Origin: Rhodobacteraceae bacterium EL129
Lineage (GTDB): Bacteria > Pseudomonadota > Alphaproteobacteria > Rhodobacterales > Rhodobacteraceae
DNA length: 64,000 bases
Reading direction: 5' to 3'
Assembly: GCA_900313005.1 (NCBI GenBank)
Contig: ONZJ01000002.1
Span: 2,434,996 to 2,498,995, forward strand
In this document: positions 8,815 to 17,049 of the stretch, one piece after another
How positions within the stretch are numbered: the stretch's first letter is position 1
Layout of the letters: each line of letters starts with the position of its first letter
Made by a program: the position numbers and the translations under genes
The notes under the pieces: generated by a model
Seen by the model: the letters and a program-made list of their open reading frames with translations, nothing else
Databases searched by the model: none
What the model was told of the DNA's origin: nothing

Positions 8815-10302
8815 ATGACCAAATCGCTTGCGAAATCTGTTTTTCTGTCTGTTGCACTGATGTCTGCGGGGTTTGCCTCGGCGCAAGAGGGTGAGGTGCA
8901 GACCAAGCAATACGACGATGGTGGCATCTATGAAGGTACCTTCAAGGACGGCCTGCAACACGGCACCGGGACCTACACCCTGCCCAATGGCTATCAATAT
9001 GTCGGCGATTGGATCGAAGGCGAGATCCGCGGCAAGGGTGTGGCACGCTTTCCAAACGGGTCCGTTTATGAGGGCGAGTTTGCCAAGGGCAAACCCAATG
9101 GCATCGGCAAGATCGTCTTTACCGACGGTGGCACTTTTGAAGGGGCGTGGGCGGATGGCAAGATCACCGGCGAGGGCGTTGCGGTCTATGCAAATGGCGT
9201 GCGCTATGAAGGTGGGTTCCTGAACGCCATGCATCATGGCAAAGGCCGGATGCAAAGCCCAGGTGGCTATGTCTATGACGGCGGCTGGGTGAACGGTGTC
9301 AAAGAGGGCGAGGGCAAGATCGCCTACCCCGATGGCGCGGTTTACGAAGGCGAAGTCCGCCAAGGCGCGCGCGAGGGCCAAGGGACGCTGACCATGCCAG
9401 ATGGGCTGGTCTACACCGGGTTGTGGAAAGATGGGCAGATCAACGGCGCTGGCCGTCTGGTGCAGCCCAATGGCGATATCTATGAGGGCGAGTTGGTCAG
9501 TGGCCGCCGCGACGGCTTGGGTGTCGTGACCTATCAGAATGGCGATATCTACGACGGCGCTTTCAAAAACGACCAGCGCGACGGGCAAGGCACGTTCACC
9601 GGCACAGATGGCTACAAATATGTCGGGCAATGGGTGGCCGGCAAGATCGCCGGTCAGGGTCGTGTGATTTACCCGGACGGTTCGGTCTACGAAGGCGAGT
9701 TTCGCGATGATCTGGCCAATGGGATGGGCAAGATCACCTATCCCGATGGCGCGACCTATGAAGGCAGCTGGCGCGATGGTGTGATCCACGGCACAGGCAT
9801 CGCCAAATATCCCAACGGCGTTGTATACGAAGGTGAATTCCAGGACGCCAAGAACCACGGCCAGGGTGTGATGACCTATGCAGACGGCTATCGCTACGAA
9901 GGCGCGTGGGTGAACGGCCAACGCGAAGGCGATGGCAATGTCACCTATCCCGATGGCACAGTGTACAGCGGTGGCTTTGCGGCCGGGCAGCGCCATGGCA
10001 CAGGCGAGATCACCATGCCGGATGGCTTCAAATATGTCGGCCAATGGGACAATGGTGAAATCAGCGGTCAGGGCATGGCCACCTACACCAATGGCGACAT
10101 CTACGAGGGCACCTTCCTGCGAGGCAAACGTCAGGGCAACGGCACGATGCGCTACGCCACCGGAGAAGAGGCCTCGGGTGAGTGGACCAACGGGGCATTG
10201 GCAAGCCAGGTGGACGAGGCTCCGGCTGAGGACGGAGCGGCGACTGCCGAGACTGGAAACGAGACGGAGACGGGCGCCGAGACGGGCACAGATACCAACT
10301 AG
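8815..10302 (+). CDS. Exported protein of 18 MORN repeats
   Basis: A 495-residue protein. The signal peptide MTKSLAKSVFLSVALMSAGFASA (residues 1-23) ends in an AxA-type site, and the mature chain is almost entirely MORN repeats. I count 18 repeats with a strict 23-residue spacing, of the form xYxGxWxxGxxxGxGxxxxPDG. A degenerate nineteenth (EEASGEWTNG) follows, then a Glu/Thr-rich acidic tail of about 25 residues. MORN arrays form elongated beta-hairpin rods used as scaffolds or lipid-contact surfaces. The regular spacing with no enzymatic domain suggests a structural periplasmic or cell-surface role. The ATG at 8815 is chosen because it begins the signal peptide. No partner gene is adjacent. 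Confidence 0.88.
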   Translation: MTKSLAKSVFLSVALMSAGFASAQEGEVQTKQYDDGGIYEGTFKDGLQHGTGTYTLPNGYQYVGDWIEGEIRGKGVARFPNGSVYEGEFAKGKPNGIGKIVFTDGGTFEGAWADGKITGEGVAVYANGVRYEGGFLNAMHHGKGRMQSPGGYVYDGGWVNGVKEGEGKIAYPDGAVYEGEVRQGAREGQGTLTMPDGLVYTGLWKDGQINGAGRLVQPNGDIYEGELVSGRRDGLGVVTYQNGDIYDGAFKNDQRDGQGTFTGTDGYKYVGQWVAGKIAGQGRVIYPDGSVYEGEFRDDLANGMGKITYPDGATYEGSWRDGVIHGTGIAKYPNGVVYEGEFQDAKNHGQGVMTYADGYRYEGAWVNGQREGDGNVTYPDGTVYSGGFAAGQRHGTGEITMPDGFKYVGQWDNGEISGQGMATYTNGDIYEGTFLRGKRQGNGTMRYATGEEASGEWTNGALASQVDEAPAEDGAATAETGNETETGAETGTDTN

Positions 10303-10348
10303 GCGCGCGCCGCTTTTGGCTGGCCCCACAAGCCCCCTATGCCGCAGA

Positions 10349-11002
10349 TCACACCGCCCACTCCAGCGGGTCCGGCAGGGCATCAGCGGACATATCCACC
10401 CGCAGCGCCCGCCGGGGCGAAGCCACCATCGCCGGACGCGAACGGTGCAATGTCAGCATCGACAGGATGAGGATATCGCCGGGGGCAGCCACGGTGATCT
10501 CGGTTTCGCATGTACGGGCTTCGGCCTCGGCTTGATCTGAGGACACCAGCCCCTTGCGATGACTGCCCAACGCGATCTCCATCGCCCCATTGTCCGCTGT
10601 ATTGGCATCGAGATGCAGACGCAAAAACAGCATTTGCTTCAAGATGTCTTCGGGGGGCTCGCAATGCCAGGTGTCGCCTTTCTGGCTCCAGTTGCCAAAG
10701 CCAGGCACCTCAGCACGGGTCTTGACGGCAATGACACGGTCCTGATGCCAAGGCACGGACCAGTTGCGGCCGTCCCCCTTGGAGAAGGACACCAGCCGCA
10801 CCGGGATCATCCCCGGCCAGAGCTGTGCGATCTTTTGAAGCGCAGGCAGATTTGCAACCTGTTCCATGGCCGGATGGCCTGCCTCTATACGTGCGCCGGG
10901 TCGATGCCCCGTGTCGAGAGTGGCCTCCAAACCCGCCAGATCAGCGGCGCTCAAGGCGCCGCGCATCCAAACGCGACCGGTCTGTTCAAATTCTTCACGC
11001 AT
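10349..11002 (-). CDS. Phytanoyl-CoA dioxygenase (PhyH) family protein
   Basis: A 217-residue Fe(II)/2-oxoglutarate dioxygenase-like protein. The iron-binding facial triad is visible as His86 and Asp88 in VPWHQDRV and the distal His186 in LTLHRSRP; an arginine in the following strand would bind 2-oxoglutarate. The ATG at 11002 shares a base with the stop of the photolyase (TGATG), so translation is coupled. The frame extends upstream, but only inside the photolyase gene. The substrate is unknown. It is smaller than typical PhyH proteins (about 280 residues) but keeps all the metal ligands. Confidence 0.82.
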   Translation of the reverse strand: MREEFEQTGRVWMRGALSAADLAGLEATLDTGHRPGARIEAGHPAMEQVANLPALQKIAQLWPGMIPVRLVSFSKGDGRNWSVPWHQDRVIAVKTRAEVPGFGNWSQKGDTWHCEPPEDILKQMLFLRLHLDANTADNGAMEIALGSHRKGLVSSDQAEAEARTCETEITVAAPGDILILSMLTLHRSRPAMVASPRRALRVDMSADALPDPLEWAV

Positions 11003-12531
11003 CAGACGGTCTCTCCTGCGTCCAACTTTGCCAGAAACGCATCCGCTTCGGACAACACGGTTTCGCGCCGCGCGTCGTCCATCCGGTCCCAGGTGCGGTA
11101 CATGTTGCCCATGCGCGCATTGCCGGCAAACCGATCCCGGTGGCGCAGCAGAAAATGCCAATAGAGCAGGTTGAACGGACAAGCCCCCTGCCCCGTTTTG
11201 GTGGTGACGGAATAGTGGCAGCCTTTGCAGTAATCCGACATCTTATGGATGTAATTGCCCGAGGATACATAGGGCTTTGAGGCAATGACCCCATCATCGG
11301 CAAACTGGCTCATCCCCACCGTATTGGGCGCCTCGACCCATTCATAGGCATCCGCATAAACCGCCAGATACCATTCATGCAGCTGATGCGGATCAATGCC
11401 CGCCAGCAAGGCAAAGTTGCCCGTGACCATCAGCCGTTGGATGTGATGGGCATAGGCCTCGTCCCGGGTTTGGGCCACGGCCTCGCTCATGCAGGCCATG
11501 CGTGTCTCGCCGCCCCAATACATCCACGGAAGATCGCGGGTGTGGCTCAGCGCGTTCCGGCTGACGTATTCCGGCCCTTCCAGCATGTAAATCCCGCGGA
11601 CATATTCGCGCCAACCGATGATCTGGCGGATAAAGCCTTCGGCGTCGTTCAGCGCCACCGTGCCGCCCCGGTATTCTTGCTCGACCCGCTGGCAGACCTC
11701 CATCGGGTCCAGCAGACCAAGATTGATATAGGGCGACAGGACCGAGTGATGCACGAAGCGGTCTCCGGCCAGCATGTCATCCTGATAGGTCCCAAACCCA
11801 TCCAGCAGATGGGTCGCGAAATGGTCCAGAGCACGAAGGGCCTGAGCGCGCGTGACGGCAAACCAGAACGGGCGCAATCGGCCAAAGTGATCACCAAAGC
11901 GCGCCTCAACCAGTTCCAGCACCTCTTCGGTGATCTGATCCGGGATGAACTGCATCGGCTTTGCGCGCAGCATATCTGTCTGGGCCGGTTTGCGGTTGTC
12001 GTGATCATAGTTCCATTTGCCCCCTTCGGGATCATCGCCGTCCATCAGCAGGCCGGTCTTGCGGCGCATGTCGCGATAGAAATACTCCATCCGCAATTGC
12101 TTGCGGCCCTCGGCCCAGCGTTTAAATTCGCCCTGCGTGGCGATGAACCGATCATCCGGTAGCAATGTGACCGTCATTGGCGCGGTCTGCAACGCTTCGA
12201 CCAAACGCCATTCGCCGGGCATGGTTGCGATGACGTCGCTGGTGCTGTGCGCCTGACCGTGCCGCATCAATTCACCCACGATAGATTTTGAGGCGTCCTC
12301 GTCGTCCAGCTTGGTGTAGGCCACCTGCCAGCCTGCCTGTCGCAACTCTTCGGCAAAGTGGCGCATGGCCGACAGGACCAGCGCAATCTTCTTGGGATGA
12401 TGCTTGACGTATCCGGTCTCGTCCGTGACTTCGGCCATCACGATCAGATCGCGGGTCTTGTCTGCGGCGCGCAGGGCCGAAAGGCTTTGGCTCAACTGAT
12501 CGCCCAGTACCAGAACCAGCCGTTTCACCAT
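11002..12531 (-). CDS. Iron-sulfur bacterial cryptochrome/(6-4) photolyase (FeS-BCP, PhrB type)
   Basis: A 509-residue protein of the deoxyribodipyrimidine photolyase-related family. It opens VKRLVLVLGDQLSQ, the DxxGDQL-type N-terminus of this group. Four cysteines at about residues 347, 435, 438 and 451 (in MACMSEA, YCKGCHYS and GQGACPF) match the spacing of the [4Fe-4S] ligands of PhrB. By family knowledge the protein binds FAD, a lumazine-type antenna and an FeS cluster, and repairs (6-4) photoproducts in blue light. The ATG at 12531 is preferred to one at 12552 because family members start close to the VLGDQL strand. It overlaps the SDR gene by 7 bases and is coupled to the PhyH gene by TGATG. 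Confidence 0.9.
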   Translation of the reverse strand: MVKRLVLVLGDQLSQSLSALRAADKTRDLIVMAEVTDETGYVKHHPKKIALVLSAMRHFAEELRQAGWQVAYTKLDDEDASKSIVGELMRHGQAHSTSDVIATMPGEWRLVEALQTAPMTVTLLPDDRFIATQGEFKRWAEGRKQLRMEYFYRDMRRKTGLLMDGDDPEGGKWNYDHDNRKPAQTDMLRAKPMQFIPDQITEEVLELVEARFGDHFGRLRPFWFAVTRAQALRALDHFATHLLDGFGTYQDDMLAGDRFVHHSVLSPYINLGLLDPMEVCQRVEQEYRGGTVALNDAEGFIRQIIGWREYVRGIYMLEGPEYVSRNALSHTRDLPWMYWGGETRMACMSEAVAQTRDEAYAHHIQRLMVTGNFALLAGIDPHQLHEWYLAVYADAYEWVEAPNTVGMSQFADDGVIASKPYVSSGNYIHKMSDYCKGCHYSVTTKTGQGACPFNLLYWHFLLRHRDRFAGNARMGNMYRTWDRMDDARRETVLSEADAFLAKLDAGETV

Positions 12532-13190
12532 GGCACGGGTTTTCCCGACCAATCAAAGAACTGACCGGTTTGCTCGGGTGTCAAACCGTCCAGTACGCTC
12601 AGAAGGTTTTGCGCCGCGTTTGTCGCCGGGACGGTGGGATGTGCGTTGGCGTATTTCCGAGTAAATTCGGTTTCGACCGTACCAGGGTGCAAGGCCACGC
12701 AGATCGCCTCTATGCGCGTGCGGGCCAGTTCAATCGCGCTGGTGTGGATCATCTGGTTCAGCGCCGCCTTCGCTGTGCGGTAGGAATACCATCCCCCCAA
12801 ACCATTGTCGCCAATCGAGCCCACCCGCGCCGACAAGGCCGCAAACACGCCCCGTCCCTTGCGCGGCAGCAGCTTGTGCGTGTGTTTGAACACCAGCGCC
12901 GGGCCAATGCAATTGACCGCGAATTGATCCTGCATCGCTTTAGCGGTGATCGCTCGGATGGTCTTTTCAGGCTCTGCCCCTTCAATCACAAGCGCGCCCG
13001 TGGCCACGAAAATCAGATCGAACGGGCCTGAAAGGCCTTCGATCGCTCGCTGGATGGACGTCTCATCCGTGACGTCCAAACCGTCCGTGGATCGCGACAG
13101 CCCCGTCACCTCTACCCCACGCGCCTCAAGGGCTGCCTTTACAGCGCGTCCAATGCCACCACTGGCGCCAATCACCAAAGCTTTTTCCAT
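12525..13190 (-). CDS. Short-chain dehydrogenase/reductase (CsgA/C-factor-like)
   Basis: A 221-residue Rossmann-fold oxidoreductase. The nucleotide-binding motif is GASGGIG at residues 8-14, the catalytic serine lies in ALSARVGSIGDN, and the YxxxK pair is in YSYRTAKAALNQM. Small SDRs of this shape resemble the C-factor/CsgA-like group; the substrate is unknown. The gene heads a leftward operon with the FeS photolyase and the small PhyH protein (7-base and 1-base overlaps), so a role in light or oxidative stress is plausible but inferred only from position. Confidence 0.88.
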   Translation of the reverse strand: MEKALVIGASGGIGRAVKAALEARGVEVTGLSRSTDGLDVTDETSIQRAIEGLSGPFDLIFVATGALVIEGAEPEKTIRAITAKAMQDQFAVNCIGPALVFKHTHKLLPRKGRGVFAALSARVGSIGDNGLGGWYSYRTAKAALNQMIHTSAIELARTRIEAICVALHPGTVETEFTRKYANAHPTVPATNAAQNLLSVLDGLTPEQTGQFFDWSGKPVPW

Positions 13191-13252
13191 GTCCCCTGAC
13201 CTAGAGGATGTCTTTCAGGCGTCAAGGACCTTCGCCTGTAGAATTCAGGGGT

Positions 13253-13280
13253 TTTCAACCTCAATCCGCGCGCCTATAGT
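13253..13280 (+). promoter_or_regulatory. Putative sigma-70 promoter of the leu leader
   Basis: A TTTCAA hexamer (13253-13258) lies 16 bases before TATAGT (13275-13280). Transcription would begin around 13286-13289, at or just before the ATG of the leader peptide at 13289, so the leader could be translated from a leaderless mRNA. Read by eye. Confidence 0.45.
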
Positions 13281-13288
13281 CCGACGCC

Positions 13289-13375
13289 ATGACACCGCAG
13301 GTCCATATCGCCACATCTCAGCGCCGCCAAGGCGGGTTTTGTGCTGCGCGCCTGCTGCTCCTAAGCCGCCTCTGA
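13289..13375 (+). CDS. Leucine leader peptide (LeuL-like attenuator peptide)
   Basis: A 28-codon frame, MTPQVHIATSQRRQGGFCAA followed by RLLLLSRL and a TGA stop. Five of its last seven codons are leucine (CTG CTG CTC CTA AGC CGC CTC). The control codons stand just before complementary RNA segments and 80 bases upstream of leuA, the textbook arrangement for ribosome-mediated attenuation. No Shine-Dalgarno sequence precedes the ATG, and a promoter-like element ends eight bases upstream, suggesting leaderless translation. The leucine run, stop position and downstream gene agree, so I regard it as genuine despite its size. Confidence 0.82.
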   Translation: MTPQVHIATSQRRQGGFCAARLLLLSRL

Positions 13376-13433
13376 GCGTGCCGTCTGGCGCGACCGCTCA
13401 GGGGATGTGCTGCACCGCGCCGATGGCTTAGGA
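13359..13433 (+). promoter_or_regulatory. Candidate leu attenuator: competing RNA stems
   Basis: Two pairings compete. TCCTAAGCC (13359-13367, over the leader's Leu codons) is perfectly complementary to GGCTTAGGA (13425-13433), which sits about 20 bases before the leuA start. A nested 10-bp stem pairs 13369-13378 (around the leader stop) with 13395-13404. A ribosome stalled at the Leu codons would block the first pairing. I see no U-run after either stem, so control may act on leuA translation or through a different terminator. Confidence 0.6.
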
Positions 13434-13454
13434 ACAAACAACAAGAGACATACC

Positions 13455-15017
13455 ATGACACAGACTGATAAAGACCGAGTTGTCATTTTTGACACCACTT
13501 TGCGCGACGGAGAACAATCCCCCGGTGCCACCATGACCCATGCTGAAAAGCTGGAGATTGCCGGGCTGCTGGACGAAATGGGCGTCGATATCATCGAGGC
13601 CGGATTCCCCATCGCCTCCGAGGGCGATTTCAACGCCGTCAGCGAAATAGCCAGGAATACGCAAACCTCAGTGATCTGTGGTCTGGCGCGCGCGCAGATC
13701 AAAGACATCGACCGCTGCTGGGAGGCCGTGCAACATGCCCGTCGTCCACGCATTCACACCTTCATCGGTACCTCGCCCCTGCACCGCGCCATTCCGAACC
13801 TGACGCAGGACGAAATGGCCGACCGTATCCACGAAACAGTCACCCACGCCCGCAACCTCTGCGACAACGTGCAATGGTCGCCCATGGATGCCACCCGCAC
13901 CGAATGGGATTACCTGTGCCGTGTGGTCGAAATTGCCATCAAGGCTGGCGCCACCACGATCAACATCCCTGATACCGTAGGCTATACCGCCCCGGTTGAG
14001 AGCTCTGATCTGATCCGACGCTTGATTGAACAGGTGCCGGGTGCCGACGAGGTGGTCTTTGCCACCCATTGTCACAATGATCTGGGCATGGCGACGGCCA
14101 ACTCTTTGGCGGCTGTCGCGGGCGGGGCACGTCAGATTGAATGTACCATCAATGGCTTGGGCGAACGCGCTGGCAACACCGCCCTCGAAGAGGTGGTGAT
14201 GGCCATGAAAGTGCGCTCGGATATCATGCCGTGGCACACGGGCATTGATACCACCAAGATCATGAACCTGTCACGCCGGGTCGCGGCTGTGTCGGGCTTC
14301 AACGTGCAGTTTAACAAAGCCATTGTCGGCAAGAACGCCTTTGCCCACGAGTCAGGCATTCACCAGGACGGCATGCTGAAAAACGCCGAGACGTTTGAGA
14401 TCATGCGCCCCGAGGATGTGGGTCTGACCGAAACGAATATTGTCATGGGCAAGCATTCGGGCCGTGCGGCGTTGCGCTCCAAGCTGAAAGATCTGGGGTA
14501 TGAGCTGGCCGATAATCAGCTGAATGATGTGTTCGTGCGGTTCAAGGAATTGGCGGACCGCAAGAAGGAAGTCTATGACGACGACCTGATCGCCTTGGTC
14601 ACAGCCGGTGACAGCGAGAACGCCCATCTGGTGATCAAATCCCTGGCCGTGGCTTGCGGGACAGGTGGCCCGGCTGAGGCCACATTGGTGATGACCGTGG
14701 ACGGCGTGGAAGCCAGCGCCACTCAAACCGGCGATGGTCCGGTCGATGCGACGTTCAAAGCGGTGCGCGAGTTGCACCCGAATGCGGCACGGCTGTCGCT
14801 CTATCAGGTACACGCTGTCACCGAAGGCACGGATGCCCAGGCCACAGTCTCGGTCCGTCTGGAAGAAGACGGCCGCATTGCAACGGGCCAATCAGCAGAC
14901 ACCGACACGGTTGTGGCCTCGGCCAAAGCCTATGTACACGCGCTGAACCGCCTGATGGTACGCCGCGGTAAGACCGGCACCGACACGCCTGAGATTTCCT
15001 ATAAGGATGTATCTTAA
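13455..15017 (+). CDS. leuA: 2-isopropylmalate synthase
   Basis: A 520-residue enzyme that condenses acetyl-CoA with 2-oxoisovalerate, the first committed step of leucine synthesis. The catalytic domain shows FDTTLRDGEQSPGA near residue 12, the metal-binding HCHNDLGMA and the subdomain GKHSGRAAL. The C-terminal regulatory domain (from about residue 385, with SLAVACGTGGPAEATL) carries the leucine feedback site. The ATG at 13455 is chosen because the family begins just before VVIFDTTLRDGEQ. A leucine-rich leader peptide and competing stems lie immediately upstream, so expression should respond to charged tRNA-Leu. Confidence 0.97.
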   Translation: MTQTDKDRVVIFDTTLRDGEQSPGATMTHAEKLEIAGLLDEMGVDIIEAGFPIASEGDFNAVSEIARNTQTSVICGLARAQIKDIDRCWEAVQHARRPRIHTFIGTSPLHRAIPNLTQDEMADRIHETVTHARNLCDNVQWSPMDATRTEWDYLCRVVEIAIKAGATTINIPDTVGYTAPVESSDLIRRLIEQVPGADEVVFATHCHNDLGMATANSLAAVAGGARQIECTINGLGERAGNTALEEVVMAMKVRSDIMPWHTGIDTTKIMNLSRRVAAVSGFNVQFNKAIVGKNAFAHESGIHQDGMLKNAETFEIMRPEDVGLTETNIVMGKHSGRAALRSKLKDLGYELADNQLNDVFVRFKELADRKKEVYDDDLIALVTAGDSENAHLVIKSLAVACGTGGPAEATLVMTVDGVEASATQTGDGPVDATFKAVRELHPNAARLSLYQVHAVTEGTDAQATVSVRLEEDGRIATGQSADTDTVVASAKAYVHALNRLMVRRGKTGTDTPEISYKDVS

Positions 15018-15024
15018 GGCACTA

Positions 15025-15052
15025 GCCTTTCACCGTTCACGCGGTGAAAGGC
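15025..15052 (+). terminator. Hairpin after leuA
   Basis: GCCTTTCACCG and CGGTGAAAGGC form a perfect 11-bp stem around a 6-base loop, 8 bases after the leuA stop. The run after the stem is only GGCTTTG, so it is a weak intrinsic terminator. Confidence 0.65.
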
Positions 15053-15250
15053 GGCTTTGAGCCCAAAGAGGACATTCTACGTCACTCTAAATTTTGCGTC
15101 GATTGGCAAATTAGAAGCTCAATTAGAGTGCTAGGAAAAACGGGCGGCAACGGGAGCTGTTCCAATGCCGTCTATCAGCAAAGGCATATTTGGGCCCATA
15201 GGAAATTCCAAGTGTTTCATTTACGCCGCACCAAAACGCGATCAAATGTT

Positions 15251-15490
15251 TCATTCTTCGTAATAAGTATCTGGTCGCAGAAGAAAAAAGACAGCGAGCA
15301 GAAGCCCGACCAAACCCAGGCCAATTGATGTCTGAGTAACGCCGAATTGCTCAGTAACATTGGAAATTACTCCACTGAGCGCTCGGGTTTTGCCCGACCC
15401 GCCATCGCCAATCGGAAGCGTGTCCGTGTAAACCGCGTATCCAAGCCAGCTAAACAACCCCAGCGCAATTGCAGATTGCACGTATTTCAT
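15251..15490 (-). CDS. Small two-helix membrane protein, unknown
   Basis: A 79-residue protein with a hydrophobic N-terminus (MKYVQSAIALGLFSWLGYAV), a polar middle containing GDGGSGKTRALSG, and a C-terminal helix around IGLGLVGLLLAVFFLLRP. The GGAGGT seven bases before the ATG at 15490 decides this start over an in-frame GTG at 15496. It lies in a relatively AT-rich stretch between leuA and a PPOX-family gene. GSGKTRAL looks like a Walker A loop but is too short and isolated to mean ATP binding. I do not recognise the family. Confidence 0.65.
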   Translation of the reverse strand: MKYVQSAIALGLFSWLGYAVYTDTLPIGDGGSGKTRALSGVISNVTEQFGVTQTSIGLGLVGLLLAVFFLLRPDTYYEE

Positions 15491-15732
15491 GGTCACCTCC
15501 GTCTCTTGCAGGGTCAGTGTTTGACTGTGACTCGGTCAAAACTGAGGCAAATTGTGGGTGATTTTCTACGCGCCGATAGCAGTTGCTTGAAAACCACAGG
15601 AGAATGACTGCTTCGTCCCGCAGAGCGGGCACACGATTGTTCCGTGCAGCTCATGTAAATGTCTACTGACAAGCAGCTGTCAGTAGCCTTGTGTTAAACC
15701 CATGGAACACAATCACCAATGAGGGGCAACTT

Positions 15733-16293
15733 ATGGGCATTCGAACTGACAAATTGAACCGACCTTTCCGCAAGTTCATTGAAGACCAGCCCATTTTCTT
15801 TGTCGCCACTGCCGCGCCCGAGGGGCGGGTGAATGTCTCGCCCAAGGGGCTCGATTCACTGCGCATTCTGTCGGACACGCAGATTGTCTGGCTCAGTGTC
15901 ACCGGGTCTGGCAATGAAACCACCGCGCATGTGTTGAAAAACGGGCGGATGACACTGATGTTCTGCGCCTTTCAGGGCAATCCGCTGACATTGCGCACTT
16001 ACGGTACGGCGCGCGCTGTATTTCCACGTAATGCTGAATGGGGTGATCTTGCAGCCCTGTTCCCTGATTACGCAGGGGCGCGAAACATATTTGTGCTGGA
16101 TATTGATCTGGTCACCACGTCCTGCGGCACCAGCGTACCTGAAATGACGGTGGTCCGCCCCCGCGCGGAAACCGAGCTGGAGCCATGGTACGCCGAGATG
16201 GGCCCGGAAGGCGTCAATAAATTCTGGCGCAAGAAAAACGTCACCAGCCTGGATGGCTATCCGACGCAGATTTTTGGAGAGACTTCAGATTGA
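15733..16293 (+). CDS. Pyridoxamine 5'-phosphate oxidase family (FMN-binding split barrel) protein
   Basis: A 186-residue protein. IEDQPIFFVATAAPEGRVNVSPKG near residues 16-40 is the FMN-binding split-barrel signature, and LMFCAFQGNPLTLRTYGTARAV follows in the usual place. Family members bind FMN, F420 or heme; the substrate here is not deducible. The ATG at 15733 is preferred because GAGGGGC stands eight bases upstream; the upstream in-frame start lies in an AT-rich leader. It should be cytosolic. No operon partner is evident. Confidence 0.85.
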   Translation: MGIRTDKLNRPFRKFIEDQPIFFVATAAPEGRVNVSPKGLDSLRILSDTQIVWLSVTGSGNETTAHVLKNGRMTLMFCAFQGNPLTLRTYGTARAVFPRNAEWGDLAALFPDYAGARNIFVLDIDLVTTSCGTSVPEMTVVRPRAETELEPWYAEMGPEGVNKFWRKKNVTSLDGYPTQIFGETSD

Positions 16294-16323
16294 ATGCCAC
16301 GACTGTGAGTTGCCGCGTCAATC

Positions 16324-16479
16324 TCAGAAGACGACGCCCACCATCATCACCGCTGATAATGTAAATACGATCGCAGAGCCATAATCAGTTGGTTTAGGCT
16401 TGCGCTTGCTGCGCTCCATCGACCAATCGGACCATTTGCTGGCCCCCGCACCAAGTTGTGTGTCATCCCAGTTTTTCAT
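16324..16479 (-). CDS. Small membrane protein, 51 residues, unknown
   Basis: A 51-codon frame beginning MKNWDDTQLGAGASKWSDWS, then a basic stretch (ERSKRKPKP), then one C-terminal hydrophobic helix (SAIVFTLSAVMMVGVVF). GAGG stands about ten bases before the ATG. The design (amphipathic head, positive-inside anchor, single tail helix) is that of a genuine small membrane protein. Family and function are not recognised. Confidence 0.55.
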   Translation of the reverse strand: MKNWDDTQLGAGASKWSDWSMERSKRKPKPTDYGSAIVFTLSAVMMVGVVF

Positions 16480-16606
16480 AACAACCTCGCTCAGTCCCCA
16501 CCGAACAAGGCCTCAATGCCACCAAATTGTGGCAATTTTTAGGCAATCGCGTTGAAAAAGAGGCGCCTGCAAGTCTGTGGGCCCTTTTCGAGAGGTCAGG
16601 CAGCCA

Positions 16607-16960
16607 TCAGGCTGCGATCATATAAATCTTACGCAGGGTCTCTGTGATTTCCCACACAACAGGTGCGCCTTTGGCGATATAGAAAGTATCTCCGGCCTTC
16701 AGATGTTCCTTGGTGCCATCGGGATGGGTCAGAGTGATCTTGCCCGATACAATCGTCATCAATTCGTGCACCGGGTAGGCCGGGATATCCTCGAGACAGG
16801 GGGCGCATTCCCAGGTGCCGCTGAGGATGCTTTCGTCGTCAGTGCTGAAATGTGTGTGGTTCAGCTCGGTGTGGTCCTCACTGGTAAAGGCCGATACATC
16901 CGTCATGTCCGAGGCTTCCATCGTTGGATTCGGATCAATCAGAAAAGGAATGTTGGTCAT
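16607..16960 (-). CDS. Single-domain cupin protein
   Basis: A 117-residue cupin barrel. The second half reads HELMTIVSGKITLTHPDG, then HLKAGDTFYIAKGAPVVWEI, the two cupin motifs in order. The usual metal histidines are reduced, as in the EutQ-like/cupin_3 group (a Cys and an Asp-rich region precede the barrel). The ligand is unknown. The gene lies just downstream of the acyl-CoA synthetase region and reads the same way, with about 90 bases between them. Confidence 0.78.
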   Translation of the reverse strand: MTNIPFLIDPNPTMEASDMTDVSAFTSEDHTELNHTHFSTDDESILSGTWECAPCLEDIPAYPVHELMTIVSGKITLTHPDGTKEHLKAGDTFYIAKGAPVVWEITETLRKIYMIAA

Positions 16961-17049
16961 GGCAGGGCCTTTCTTACAGAGGTTTCAAGGTGCTTTCGCT
17001 CAAGATACCTTAAAACCTCTGAATTGAAAGGGTGTTCAGTCGAGCGCGT

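Noticed and set aside
8900..10250. Direct DNA repeats suggesting CRISPR or satellite DNA
   Set aside because: The 69-base periodicity corresponds to 23-residue MORN repeats in a single reading frame, with variable third positions and no spacers.
8803..10383. Long open frame of 526 codons on the reverse strand opposite the MORN gene
   Set aside because: It mirrors the regular MORN repeat codons and has no signal, motif or ribosome binding site; the forward frame has a signal peptide and repeats.
15251..15490. GSGKTRAL as a Walker A ATP-binding site
   Set aside because: The protein has 79 residues, two membrane helices and no Walker B; the match is accidental.
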